DNA from: Spartobacteria bacterium UBA5019
Lineage (GTDB): Bacteria > Verrucomicrobiota > Verrucomicrobiia > Chthoniobacterales > Terrimicrobiaceae
Reading direction: 5' to 3'
Length of the DNA: 45,082 bases
Assembly: GCA_002396485.1 (NCBI GenBank)
Contig: DGXZ01000065.1
Coordinates: 1-45,082 of the forward strand
In this document: positions 33,859-42,454 of the stretch, in pieces
How positions within the stretch are numbered: position 1 is the stretch's first letter
Layout: the number at the start of each line of letters is the position of its first letter
Position numbers and translations under genes: made by a program
The notes under the pieces: generated by a model
Databases searched by the model: none
What the model was told of the DNA's origin: nothing
What the model saw: only the letters and a program-made list of their open reading frames with translations

Positions 33859-36627
33859 TTAAGTATTTTTCAATTTTAGCGTAATCGTTTTTCCTGCCGG
33901 TAAAGCGAACTTTCCGTTTCCAAGCGATTTCAGGTTCAGTTTTTCATTCGGATCAACCACCAAAACCCCTTCTCCATCGGGAGGTAAAGTGAGTGTTAGC
34001 TCCCGATCCCCTTTATTTCCCTTGGCGAAGAATTTAATCTCCCCTTTGGGGGTATGAACAGTAAGGGATAAATCAGGCAGATCGGCCAACTGTGGGCGGA
34101 TTTCATATTTCTTATAGCCAGGCTCTATCGGTTGGATACCGGCCAGACTCATCGTGGCCACATAGAGTGGGGCTACGCAAGCATGACTCCAGTTTTCTCC
34201 TCTATCAGGCCTACCACCGTAAAACTCCTGAATGCTGTTGTTCTGCTGAATGGACGGCATTGTTTCATACCACTTACGAAACTCTTTTAATACCGCATCG
34301 GCACGACCTCCTTTAATCAAGGCCCACCACTTCCATGCAATCGGCTCAGTAGAATTGTCGACACCAACATTTTTTTGACCGGACAGTAACAAATCCACAC
34401 TTTTACCGATTTCACCTTCGGGACAGAGACCATATTCGACGGAAATTCCCAAGGTCATTTCGCTGAAGTGAACGCCTCCATCCTCTTGCGCCCAAGGTAA
34501 ATTATCCACAAAGGCCCCATACTCTTTGCTCCAAAAGCGCTTTTGGGTCGCCTCAAGTACCTGTTTACCCAGCAAGTCAAACTCATCGGCCAGTTTGAAA
34601 TCACCAAAGGCTCTGCAGATCGGAGCCATTGCCTGACTCAGGCTGGCTGCCCAGAGTAGATTGAAAGCGCACTGCCGATCCCTGTTGTTTGGATAGCTCC
34701 CGATAAATCCAACATAAACGATTGGGAAACCTAAAATATCCGGTTCTACAGGAAGCAGACCATCGGGTTGCATGATGCTCTTTAAGTATTCCTGCATTTT
34801 CAGCAATCGGGGATAAGTTTCGCGAAGTGGCTCTAAATCACCGGTGTATTTATAATAGTCCCAATTATCAAAGGCAAAGCGAACCGTGTGATCCAGACAT
34901 GGCCCACAATGGGTTGCATCGAGCACGCGTTGACTCATTCGGTCTATCCGATCCACCGAGGGCCAAGCATCGATCAAATAACCCTCTTTGGTTTGCCCCT
35001 GACTATAACTCTTGAGATAACGAGCCACCTGCCTGGTTTCACCCGCAAGTGTGAGAATGGGGTAACGGCACAACGACATACCCCCCCCGTATTGATTTCG
35101 CTCCCTGCTCATGCCATCAGTGAATACCTCCTGAGCCGCATTGCGCAGGGTATTGGTGGATGCATCCAACACCCGTTGAATCTGCGGATCAGAAGTCACA
35201 ACGCGTGGCTCATGCGGCCAGGGGTATTCCCTTGCTAAGATACCGACATTGGAAACCACAACTTTACCGCGTCCGGGATGCAAGTGGATCTGCATCCAAC
35301 GGAAGCAGTCGAAATCGAAATGCTGAAAACGATTGACCCCTTCGCGGCAGGTGAAGCGCGCCCATTTGTGAGTGCCATTTGTATTCATCACCGCCGGACC
35401 ACCAATGGCATGTGCATCTTCGGTCATGATTTCAATGGTAGTCCCTGCCGGAGCCTCTATGGTCGCTGCAGGCCACCCCACCATTTGTTGTTCCAAGGCA
35501 AATGTTAATGTCCTTCCATGTTCGGGATCCAGTTCCAGCTCCCAGCTTCCATTCCCAAGGAATTTTACATCCGTGGTTTTCTCGGCCTGATACGCTTTGG
35601 GAGGACGTACGGCGAAATACTCTTTGATGGGTCGATCCCAGCGGATGCGGTGTTGCTCGGCAAGTTCGGGAATTCCAATCCAGGTTTCGCGCATCATCGA
35701 CATACTGCGGGGACGCATGTCCATTTGGAGTGTCGATTGAAATCCGTACATGAATTTCTTCGGACCATGAATTCCCGTGTAAACATCGCTGGACGGATTG
35801 GCAAAAATGGGCAAATTGGCAGCACAGGGCAATACAATGGGATCCAGCCAGTCTTTGTTTTCCACAAAGTTCTTTTCCGTCCACCCCTGTGGTTGCAAAC
35901 GGGCATCAAAATCCTCCTGCAATGCACCCATGAACCAGCGGCGATGGTGACCGGGTTCCCGTGCTTGCGAAAGGTGGCAATGCCAAGCGGTGTTGTCCGA
36001 TACGATGGTCTCCTTGGTTCCATCTTCATATTCTATCTCCAGTTTAAAGATAAAACCGGGTCTCCCCATGGGCCAGGTAGAGTCGCCGTGCCCGAAATAG
36101 AGCACGGTGGTTCCGATAACATTCTCACCCGCTGTCAGTTTATCGGTCAGATCCAATGGATCAACTTCCGGCCAACGCGGATCGTTGGGGGCTGGTCCCC
36201 ATTGAACCCGTTTGCCGTTCACTTCAAGCAGGTAACGGCTCTCACCATGAATCCAGCCCGTGGCTTTTCGAGGTTTGGATTTCAGATCCAGTGCCCTGCG
36301 GAAGAGTATAAATGTATTCGGCAATACACGGTCGCCGGGGTACCAGATCCATTTGGCAGGGGAAAGGTCGAGGGTCTGGGGCTTGTAATCCGATTTTGAC
36401 ACCGCATTATCAGTCGTTGAGCCGCTATTGCCATTGGGTAGCGTTTGTGCGTCGCTGGTGCCGGGCACATTCGCGGACCGCTTCGATGGCACCGCCTCCT
36501 GCTGCACCGTTTGGGCTAAAACCGGTCCGGCTGACATGAGGGCGATTGTTAAAAGGGAACCTCCGAAGACTGCTTTGCGGAGTTGGTTTGATGAGTTTTT
36601 TTCGGTTTGAGTTGTGGCTGGTTTCAT
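33859..36627 (-). CDS. GH78-like alpha-L-rhamnosidase
   Basis: A 922-residue secreted protein distinct from the other rhamnosidase. The N-terminus has a long positively charged region and a hydrophobic stretch (about 20-38) ending in VLAQT, then a low-complexity Ser/Asn linker to about residue 80. The beta domains span about 85-480. The catalytic barrel (about 480-820) keeps the paired sites of GH78: DGMSRER (Asp504, Arg508, Glu509) and NSIQEFYGG (Glu801). A C-terminal beta domain ends the protein. Its G+C is visibly lower than the surrounding core genes. AAAGGTAG lies about 10 bases before the ATG. Substrate may be a rhamnose-containing pectin or another deoxyhexoside; overall identity to the GH78 neighbour is low. 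Confidence 0.85.
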   Translation of the reverse strand: MKPATTQTEKNSSNQLRKAVFGGSLLTIALMSAGPVLAQTVQQEAVPSKRSANVPGTSDAQTLPNGNSGSTTDNAVSKSDYKPQTLDLSPAKWIWYPGDRVLPNTFILFRRALDLKSKPRKATGWIHGESRYLLEVNGKRVQWGPAPNDPRWPEVDPLDLTDKLTAGENVIGTTVLYFGHGDSTWPMGRPGFIFKLEIEYEDGTKETIVSDNTAWHCHLSQAREPGHHRRWFMGALQEDFDARLQPQGWTEKNFVENKDWLDPIVLPCAANLPIFANPSSDVYTGIHGPKKFMYGFQSTLQMDMRPRSMSMMRETWIGIPELAEQHRIRWDRPIKEYFAVRPPKAYQAEKTTDVKFLGNGSWELELDPEHGRTLTFALEQQMVGWPAATIEAPAGTTIEIMTEDAHAIGGPAVMNTNGTHKWARFTCREGVNRFQHFDFDCFRWMQIHLHPGRGKVVVSNVGILAREYPWPHEPRVVTSDPQIQRVLDASTNTLRNAAQEVFTDGMSRERNQYGGGMSLCRYPILTLAGETRQVARYLKSYSQGQTKEGYLIDAWPSVDRIDRMSQRVLDATHCGPCLDHTVRFAFDNWDYYKYTGDLEPLRETYPRLLKMQEYLKSIMQPDGLLPVEPDILGFPIVYVGFIGSYPNNRDRQCAFNLLWAASLSQAMAPICRAFGDFKLADEFDLLGKQVLEATQKRFWSKEYGAFVDNLPWAQEDGGVHFSEMTLGISVEYGLCPEGEIGKSVDLLLSGQKNVGVDNSTEPIAWKWWALIKGGRADAVLKEFRKWYETMPSIQQNNSIQEFYGGRPDRGENWSHACVAPLYVATMSLAGIQPIEPGYKKYEIRPQLADLPDLSLTVHTPKGEIKFFAKGNKGDRELTLTLPPDGEGVLVVDPNEKLNLKSLGNGKFALPAGKTITLKLKNT

Positions 36628-36691
36628 GTTTACTACCTTTGTGGGTGTTTACATGGCAAAAATTGTTCGCGCTTGATTGGTTTTGAGTGTG

Positions 36692-37444
36692 TTAGTATGT
36701 CGCCCGGCCTCCGGAGATGTCGAAAGTGAAGCCCGTGGTAAACGAGGCTTCAGCCGAGACAATGAATTCGCAGAGTGCGGCGACCTCATCCTTGGTTCCG
36801 CAGCGCGACATGGGGATTTTATCAGTCATGTATTTCACTTGCTCGGGCGGCAATTTGGCAACCATGTCAGTGAAAATCACGGCGGGAGCAATGGCATTCA
36901 CGGTCAGACCGGTTCCAGCGTATTCCTTGCCTTGCACCTTGGTCATTCCGATCACAGCGGCTTTGGATGTGGAATAAGCAAGCATTCCTGCATTTCCTTC
37001 CTTGCCGGAAATCGAGGCGAAATGCAGCACCCGCCCGTATGCCTGGCGCAGCATGTGAGGGGCAACGGCTTGAAACGTATTCAGACACCCGTTCACATTC
37101 ACCCGCATGACACGATTGAAATCTTCCAGATCCACCTCATGGCTCTTAATATTGGTGCGTCCAGTGACGCCCGCGCAATTAATGAGAATGTCGATGCGTC
37201 CAAACGCCTCGGCTACGGCCTCGACAGCCACACCCACAGCGACGCGGTCGGCAACATCCACCTTTGCCACAAAGGTTGGTTCGCCCAACTGTCGCTGCGC
37301 TTTCTGCAAGGCTTCTTCGTTGAAGTCAAAAAGCGCGACTCTCGCACCCTTCCGTACGAGGCGTTCGGCAATGGAAAAGCCCAGCCCATCGGCACCTCCG
37401 GTGATGATGGCAACAGGGTTGGTTGGTTGGTTGGTGGTGTTCAT
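36692..37444 (-). CDS. SDR-family dehydrogenase, sugar-acid type
   Basis: A 250-residue short-chain dehydrogenase/reductase. The cofactor motif is TGGADGLG (15-22), NCAG is at 89-92, and the catalytic residues are Ser144, Tyr157 and Lys161 (YSTSK). The C-terminus FTFDISGGRATY resembles SDRs linked to deoxy-sugar-acid oxidation. In this cluster it could oxidise 2-keto-3-deoxy-L-rhamnonate at C4 (the LRA5 step) or the free sugar. It lies 71 bases from the next SDR gene and 64 bases before the rhamnosidase gene. Confidence 0.9.
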   Translation of the reverse strand: MNTTNQPTNPVAIITGGADGLGFSIAERLVRKGARVALFDFNEEALQKAQRQLGEPTFVAKVDVADRVAVGVAVEAVAEAFGRIDILINCAGVTGRTNIKSHEVDLEDFNRVMRVNVNGCLNTFQAVAPHMLRQAYGRVLHFASISGKEGNAGMLAYSTSKAAVIGMTKVQGKEYAGTGLTVNAIAPAVIFTDMVAKLPPEQVKYMTDKIPMSRCGTKDEVAALCEFIVSAEASFTTGFTFDISGGRATY

Positions 37445-37515
37445 AAGTGGATTTTTTTAAAGTGTGAAAAGAGACTGCCTGAATATCTGAACTGATAACG
37501 CAGAGGGTTCATGAG

Positions 37516-38262
37516 TTATTTTCCGATGCTCCAGCCTCCATCCAGTATCAGGGTGCTGCCCGTGACCATCGCGCTTTCGTCCGCTGCGAGATAGAGAGCG
37601 GCAGCGGCGACTTCCTCCGGCTTCAACATGCGTCCATTTAATTGGGTGGAGGCCATGTCGCGATAGGCTATCTCAGGGTCGGGGTATTCCTTCAAACGCG
37701 CCATGACAAACGGAGTCTCGACACGGCCCGGGCAAATGCAATTGAAGCGGACTCCTGTATGCGAATGATCCAGCGCGAGGGCCTTGGTCAATCCCACAAC
37801 GGCAAATTTTGTCGTCGTGTAAGCGAGTCGCTCGCGCACAGCTATGACGCCACCGATGGACGCCATGTTAATGACACTGCCGGATTGGCGTTCCAGCATG
37901 GCCGGCACGAAAGCTTTGCAGCCGTTGAAAACACCGCGCACATTCACCTCAAACATTTTGTCCAGATCTGCCGCTGCGGTGTTCAGCAAAGTGCCGACAT
38001 GGCCGATACCCGCAATGTTGGCTAGAACATCCAGCGTGCCGACCGAGTCTGCAGCACGAAGGAAATCCGATTCACTCGCCACATCCAGCGATAAAAACGT
38101 CCCACCAATTGTCTCAGCTAATTTCTGGCCGTTTTCCTCGTCGCGGTCGGCAATCCAGACTGACGCGCCCGCACGGGCAAAAGTCTCCACGATAGCTGCA
38201 CCGATTCCGGATGCTCCGCCAGTGACGAGCACTTTTTTATTTTTTAAGTCAAACATGGTCAT
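37516..38262 (-). CDS. SDR-family dehydrogenase (2-keto-3-deoxy-sugar-acid dehydrogenase-like)
   Basis: A 248-residue SDR. The cofactor motif is TGGASGIG (14-21), NIAG is at 82-85, and the catalytic residues are Ser135, Tyr148 and Lys152. The region CPGRVETPFVMARLKEYPDP (about 176-195) followed by QLNGRMLKPEEVAAAALYLA resembles 2-keto-3-deoxy-L-fuconate or rhamnonate dehydrogenases as I remember them. It therefore most likely makes the 2,4-diketo acid used by the FAH-family enzyme (inference). A second in-frame ATG lies at 38256. It is 11 bases after the SMP-30 gene stop, so they are clearly co-transcribed. Confidence 0.9.
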   Translation of the reverse strand: MTMFDLKNKKVLVTGGASGIGAAIVETFARAGASVWIADRDEENGQKLAETIGGTFLSLDVASESDFLRAADSVGTLDVLANIAGIGHVGTLLNTAAADLDKMFEVNVRGVFNGCKAFVPAMLERQSGSVINMASIGGVIAVRERLAYTTTKFAVVGLTKALALDHSHTGVRFNCICPGRVETPFVMARLKEYPDPEIAYRDMASTQLNGRMLKPEEVAAAALYLAADESAMVTGSTLILDGGWSIGK

Positions 38263-38273
38263 TTTTTTGGTTG

Positions 38274-39122
38274 TTATGGCTGGTTGGAAAGCGTGGCGTG
38301 GCGGAAGAGACCGCCCGACTGCGGATGGGCTGCGAGCGCAGCCTCGTCGAGGCCGAGTCTTGATGTCGTGATGTAGAGGTGCCCTTCGTTAGAGAAACAG
38401 CACGAGCTGGTGTGTGGACAGCCGGTATGCACCCGCTGGAGGAGGAGGCCTGATTTCGGGCACCATTGGCAAACGCAGCCCGCGCCCCAGTGGGCGACCC
38501 AGATCGTATCATCCGGAGCCACGCACATCCCATCGGGAACGCCGAGGCCGTTGGGCACACTGATCACCGTGCGCCGGTTGCGGATCGAAGAATCGGAGGA
38601 GTCGAAATCGAACGCCCAGATTTCCCGTGTGGGGGAATCGATGAAATACATCGTTTTGGCGTCGCGGGACCAAGCCATTCCGTTCGCGATGGTCAGGTTG
38701 TCGAGCACGCGGGTGAGTTTGCTGCCCTCCAGCCGATAGAGTGACCCTGCGCCTTCGATCGAGCCATCATTCGACATGGTCCCGATCCAAAACCTTCCCG
38801 CAGGATCTATCTTGCCATCGTTGCACCTGTTTCCCGGAACGCCCGGTTCGACTTGGCAAATTTCCTCACACGATATGTCATGCAAATTGAAGTAAGCCAA
38901 ACGCTTGGCGAATGCCATGAGCAGTCGTCCCGGAGCAATCGGGGCCACCGCGCAGACTGGCTCGACGAATTGAAAATCGCGAACAGTGCCATCGCCCTCT
39001 GACCACGCGTGCAGGCGGCAGCCGGTGACATCGACCCAGTAGAGAATGCCGTCTGCCCAGACAGGCCCCTCACCGTGAGCACAGCAAATATCGATATGAA
39101 GTCTGGCGTCCTGCGATTCCAT
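38274..39122 (-). CDS. SMP-30/gluconolactonase-family sugar lactonase
   Basis: A 282-residue six-bladed beta-propeller enzyme. The metal ligands expected from the family are present: Glu18 in GEGPVW, Asn147 in ANGMAWS and Asp197 in PDGMC. The substrate-contacting NDGKIDPAGRFWIGTM (101-116) is conserved. It would open an aldonolactone, here probably L-rhamnono-lactone. It is 6 bases downstream of the cupin gene and 11 bases before the next SDR. It duplicates, with an unrelated fold, the predicted activity of the amidohydrolase at 40521, so one of the two may act on another sugar. Confidence 0.9.
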   Translation of the reverse strand: MESQDARLHIDICCAHGEGPVWADGILYWVDVTGCRLHAWSEGDGTVRDFQFVEPVCAVAPIAPGRLLMAFAKRLAYFNLHDISCEEICQVEPGVPGNRCNDGKIDPAGRFWIGTMSNDGSIEGAGSLYRLEGSKLTRVLDNLTIANGMAWSRDAKTMYFIDSPTREIWAFDFDSSDSSIRNRRTVISVPNGLGVPDGMCVAPDDTIWVAHWGAGCVCQWCPKSGLLLQRVHTGCPHTSSCCFSNEGHLYITTSRLGLDEAALAAHPQSGGLFRHATLSNQP

Positions 39123-39128
39123 AGGTGG

Positions 39129-39653
39129 TTACAACGAAGTGCGGATTGTCAGCCTCTCTTCACCTTCGAGCACAATCGTCCGTGTGTCGTTGACGTAAGT
39201 GCGTTCCGGCAAGGCGACCAAGATATTGGCCGGCTCTTTTCCGGTGCAGAACGGCCCGTGATGCCAGGTGCCAGGTTTGATCACGACCATGGTTCCCTTG
39301 GGAATCAGAAAAACACGGACCTTGTCGCTTGGAAACCCTGCATCTGGAACTGAAGCGGGAGCAAAATGCATCAACACGTTTGCATCGAGCGGCATGAGCA
39401 TTTCCGCAGTAAAGGAGTGACACTCGGAAATATCAATCAGCGGATCGCGCGGCAAGATCTGGCAGTTCGAGTAGGAAACAATCTGGCACTGGCCTAGCGT
39501 CTGCTGAAGCATGTCACGAAAGAACTCAATGGGCGGCGCTCCAAGTTTTTCAGATGCCGGGTGCAACATGTCGCTGAAATGGCCGAATGCTTGGAAGTTT
39601 TCGAGGGAGAGTGGCTCGATTGGGATGCTTTTCATAGTGGTGTCAGTTGTCAT
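39129..39653 (-). CDS. AllA-like cupin (ureidoglycolate lyase superfamily)
   Basis: A 174-residue protein of the AllA fold, a small jelly-roll cupin family named after ureidoglycolate lyase. The N-terminal IEPLSLENFQAFGHF and the C-terminal PKGTMVVIKPGTWHHGPF with its His pair (about 130-133) match the family pattern. No other purine-catabolism gene is nearby, and the gene lies in a tight run (13 and 6 base gaps) with sugar oxidation genes. A role on a sugar-acid intermediate is more likely than ureidoglycolate (inference). A second ATG at 39635 (MKSIPIEPLSLENF) may be the true start. Confidence 0.75.
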   Translation of the reverse strand: MTTDTTMKSIPIEPLSLENFQAFGHFSDMLHPASEKLGAPPIEFFRDMLQQTLGQCQIVSYSNCQILPRDPLIDISECHSFTAEMLMPLDANVLMHFAPASVPDAGFPSDKVRVFLIPKGTMVVIKPGTWHHGPFCTGKEPANILVALPERTYVNDTRTIVLEGEERLTIRTSL

Positions 39654-39666
39654 TAAAAAATTGGAA

Positions 39667-40506
39667 TCAATTCGAGCCGGCCACTACAGCCGTTTCGCCG
39701 AGGCCTTCAGGTCCCATGGAATTGTAGCCGCCGTCAACCATGAGGGTCGTGCCAGTTATGAACGAGGCGTCGTCGCTAAGGAGGAAGAGCGTGGGCCGAG
39801 CCACCTCAATGGCGAGTCCCATACGGCGGAGCATGTGGTATTGCCCCCAGATCGGATCCCACTTCGCCCGTCCGCCGCCATCAAGGTTGGCGGCTTTGTC
39901 GGTTTCGTTCGACCAAATCCAGCCGGGATCCACGCTGTTGACTCGGATGTTGTGCGGAGCGAGATCGAGCGCTTGGCACTTGGTGAGCTGGCCGACAGCA
40001 CCTTTCGATGTGTTGTATGTCCAGCGTTCCTTCTGCGCGATGTGGCCCGAAATGCTCGAAATGTTGACGATGGCGCCGCCGCCACCCACCTTCATGTGCG
40101 GAAACACATTTTGGACCATGCGGGCGAAAGCCAGCGGTCCGGCAGTGAAGCTGCGCATCCAGTCCTCTGTCGTGGCATTCAGTGCCTTTGCAGTGAAAGC
40201 AAATGCGTTGTTGACCAGGTAATCTACCCGTCCGTAAGACGCTACGGTGCGCGCAACGATATCTTGGCAAACGGCCTCCTCGGCCATGTCACCAACGACG
40301 AGCGTGGTGTCGAAACCTGCCTTTCGGTCAGCCTCAAGGACCGCAGCAGCGGCTGGGTTGAGGTCGCTGAAGACGACACAGGCGCCTTCTTTGCAAAGTT
40401 CTTCAACGATGGCGCGGCCTATGCCGCCACCACCGCCGGTGACGATGGCAACTTTACCCGTGAAGCGTTTCGGGGTGGGATGATGGGTTGGTATGGGAGT
40501 GTGCAT
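39667..40506 (-). CDS. SDR-family dehydrogenase (candidate L-rhamnose 1-dehydrogenase)
   Basis: A 279-residue SDR with an N-terminal extension of about 17 residues (HTPIPTHHPTPKRF). The cofactor motif is TGGGGGIG (23-30), NNAF (99-102) replaces the usual NNAG, and the catalytic residues are Ser151, Tyr164 and Lys168 (YNTSK). The region LAPHNIRVNSVDPGWIWSNE is longer than in FabG-type SDRs and would shape a distinct substrate pocket. Its position next to the lactonase genes makes the first oxidation, sugar to lactone, plausible. It starts 14 bases after the amidohydrolase gene stop. Confidence 0.88.
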   Translation of the reverse strand: MHTPIPTHHPTPKRFTGKVAIVTGGGGGIGRAIVEELCKEGACVVFSDLNPAAAAVLEADRKAGFDTTLVVGDMAEEAVCQDIVARTVASYGRVDYLVNNAFAFTAKALNATTEDWMRSFTAGPLAFARMVQNVFPHMKVGGGGAIVNISSISGHIAQKERWTYNTSKGAVGQLTKCQALDLAPHNIRVNSVDPGWIWSNETDKAANLDGGGRAKWDPIWGQYHMLRRMGLAIEVARPTLFLLSDDASFITGTTLMVDGGYNSMGPEGLGETAVVAGSN

Positions 40507-40520
40507 GGATGGTGGGTGGT

Positions 40521-41363
40521 TTAGATGAGGTAAAAGCTCTTGGCATTGTCGTGAAAAATCTTCTGCTGCGCATCCCCACCGAGTCCTGCAGTGAGTGCTT
40601 GAGCGGTCTCAAACCAACGCTGCCATGAGGAGGCGCGCAGAGCGTGTGGCCAATCGCTGGCCCATATGATCCGGTCCGGCCCGAAGATTTCGATTACGGC
40701 GTCCGCGAAAGGGCGCAAATCCTCAATCTTCCAGTTTTCCAGGTCGGCATTGCAGACGAGGTTTGACAGCTTACACGGATGCGGCCCCGATGAGGCGAAG
40801 GCACGAAGATAATCCTTCCATGGCTGGAGCTGCCCTTCGGCGATATTTGGACACCCAATGTGGTCGAGGATGAAACGCGTATCTGGAGTGGCCTCGAGCA
40901 GTTTCATGAGATTGGGAAAATTCCGAGGCCCGACGGTCAGCTCACAATGCAATCCGACTTCGCCCAAAAGCTGCACGCCACGCACAAAGCCCGGCCGGAT
41001 ACAGAAATCGATGTCATCCTCGAACTCGATGATGCGTCGCACGCCCTTAACGCGAGAATCCGCAGCGATAGCCCGAAGCACCTCGCCCACAGCCTCGCCG
41101 TCTTCAAGAGGTGCCCAAGGAACGATCGCCTGAAGCCGGGAGTCGCGGTCGGCCATTAATTTCACCCAGTTCAGTTCTTTGAGATATTGATCCGGGCGGC
41201 ATTCGCATTGGACAAATACCACGGCCTCTACGTCAGCCTCGCCCCGCGCTTCGTCATAGTCGGAGAGCAGATACGTGCGATTGATCGCAGGAACATTAGC
41301 CAACCAAGGATAATTGAGCTGGTCAATATCCCAGAGATGGATATGGGCGTCGATGATCTTCAT
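40521..41363 (-). CDS. Amidohydrolase-family sugar lactonase (COG3618 type)
   Basis: A 280-residue amidohydrolase with a TIM-barrel fold. The metal site begins with DAHIHLW (His7, His9). LDHIGCPN (about 161-168) holds a further histidine, and ASDWPH (about 245-250) holds the catalytic aspartate. This family includes L-fuconolactonase and L-rhamnono-1,4-lactonase. In this cluster L-rhamnono-lactone hydrolysis is the natural assignment. It lies 6 bases after the RhaT gene. Confidence 0.92.
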   Translation of the reverse strand: MKIIDAHIHLWDIDQLNYPWLANVPAINRTYLLSDYDEARGEADVEAVVFVQCECRPDQYLKELNWVKLMADRDSRLQAIVPWAPLEDGEAVGEVLRAIAADSRVKGVRRIIEFEDDIDFCIRPGFVRGVQLLGEVGLHCELTVGPRNFPNLMKLLEATPDTRFILDHIGCPNIAEGQLQPWKDYLRAFASSGPHPCKLSNLVCNADLENWKIEDLRPFADAVIEIFGPDRIIWASDWPHALRASSWQRWFETAQALTAGLGGDAQQKIFHDNAKSFYLI

Positions 41364-41369
41364 GCCAGA

Positions 41370-42401
41370 TTAGTTTTTGGAGAGCAGATGGTTTGAGTAG
41401 CCGAGAAAGCCGAAGGCCAGGAAAAGGATTGCGACGCCGGCCAGCATCAACGTGCGAGGACGAGAACTCGTGCCTCTCCACTCCCCCCCCAAGGCCCCGG
41501 CAGCGTTGCCCGCGAGGATCGATACGAGAATCATCATGGGAAAGCCGGCATAGGCACCGTACTGCCCCATCCCGCCCGCACCAATTCCATAAATGATGAC
41601 TCCCCCCGGCCAAGCCAGCCCCATAAAGGCGGCACCAAGCCAGTAACTGGGACTCCCGTTCGAAAAAAGCTTCCTAAATGTGCCTCGCTGGATCATCACA
41701 ACAAGAGCGTAAATAGCATTCACGAGATAGTTTGCGCTGAAGACAAGGCTCCAAACCGCGAAACTCGTAGCAAAAGCAGGCACCCCGCTTTTCATGGCCT
41801 CTGCCGCAAGGGGCGAACCGAAGACAAAGCCAAAATTCACCCCGGCGGAAAGGATGCCGGAGAGCAGGCAGAAGGTCAGGCCAAGCCAGAAAGGTATTGC
41901 ACTGGAAGAGACAGCATCGGTTCCCCGCAATTCCTCATCCTTGCGACGGCCAGCCAGGGCGATGACCACCACGCCGACAAGCATCACTGCCAGCGCCGCG
42001 CACAAGGCGAGCCCCCCAGGCGAGGCAATTTTCGCCGGCTCGAAGAACGCCAGCGGCCCGATTGAGCCGAAGACGTTGATCAACCCCATGAGAAGTGAAA
42101 CTCCGAGCGCCATGCCAAGGGCACTGATAGCCCGGCCCCAAAAAATCCCACCCACTCCCCAAGCAATGCCGCTAAGAATCACACCAACCAACACACTGGT
42201 CGGCACCTGACGGTAGAGCGCACCGACATCCGGAACGGTCAGCCAGACAAGCGGCCATGGAATGATGATTAAAGCAGCCATGGACCCTGCGAACCAGATG
42301 TTTTCAAAATCCCATTTGGGCGTCTTGGTAACGGGAATGGAAAAGAGTCCGAGTAGAACGCCGCCGAGGGCGACGAGAAAGATGGCAAGTGGGAGCGACA
42401 T
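41370..42401 (-). CDS. rhaT: RhaT-type L-rhamnose/H+ symporter
   Basis: A 343-residue membrane protein with about ten hydrophobic segments. The N-terminal TPKWDFENIWFAGSMAALIIIPW and the GIFWGRAISALGMALGVSLLMGLINVFGSIGPL stretch (about 85-118) match the RhaT family. The second half carries the related LPAGGVIIYGIGAGGMGQYGAY-like segment (observed WPGGVIIYGIGAGGMGQYG). It would import free L-rhamnose released outside the cell or in the periplasm. It lies 29 bases after the beta-helix gene and 6 bases before the lactonase gene, so it anchors the cluster's substrate assignment. Confidence 0.93.
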   Translation of the reverse strand: MSLPLAIFLVALGGVLLGLFSIPVTKTPKWDFENIWFAGSMAALIIIPWPLVWLTVPDVGALYRQVPTSVLVGVILSGIAWGVGGIFWGRAISALGMALGVSLLMGLINVFGSIGPLAFFEPAKIASPGGLALCAALAVMLVGVVVIALAGRRKDEELRGTDAVSSSAIPFWLGLTFCLLSGILSAGVNFGFVFGSPLAAEAMKSGVPAFATSFAVWSLVFSANYLVNAIYALVVMIQRGTFRKLFSNGSPSYWLGAAFMGLAWPGGVIIYGIGAGGMGQYGAYAGFPMMILVSILAGNAAGALGGEWRGTSSRPRTLMLAGVAILFLAFGFLGYSNHLLSKN

Positions 42402-42424
42402 AAATAGGTTTGGGTGCTATGGAT

Positions 42425-42454
42425 TCCGTTTCATTTTGGGGTGTTCGTGAGCAG
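42425..42454 (-). repeat. 30-bp perfect direct repeat, copy 1, over the stop codon of the first beta-helix gene
   Basis: Identical over 30 bases to 44733-44762. On the minus strand it covers the codons for LLTNTPK, the TGA stop and six bases beyond (AACGGA). Codon choice is identical even though the genes' other parts differ strongly. Confidence 0.9.

Noticed and set aside
39511..40524. 337-codon plus-strand open frame
   Set aside because: Antisense to an SDR with complete catalytic residues; no start signal or domain.
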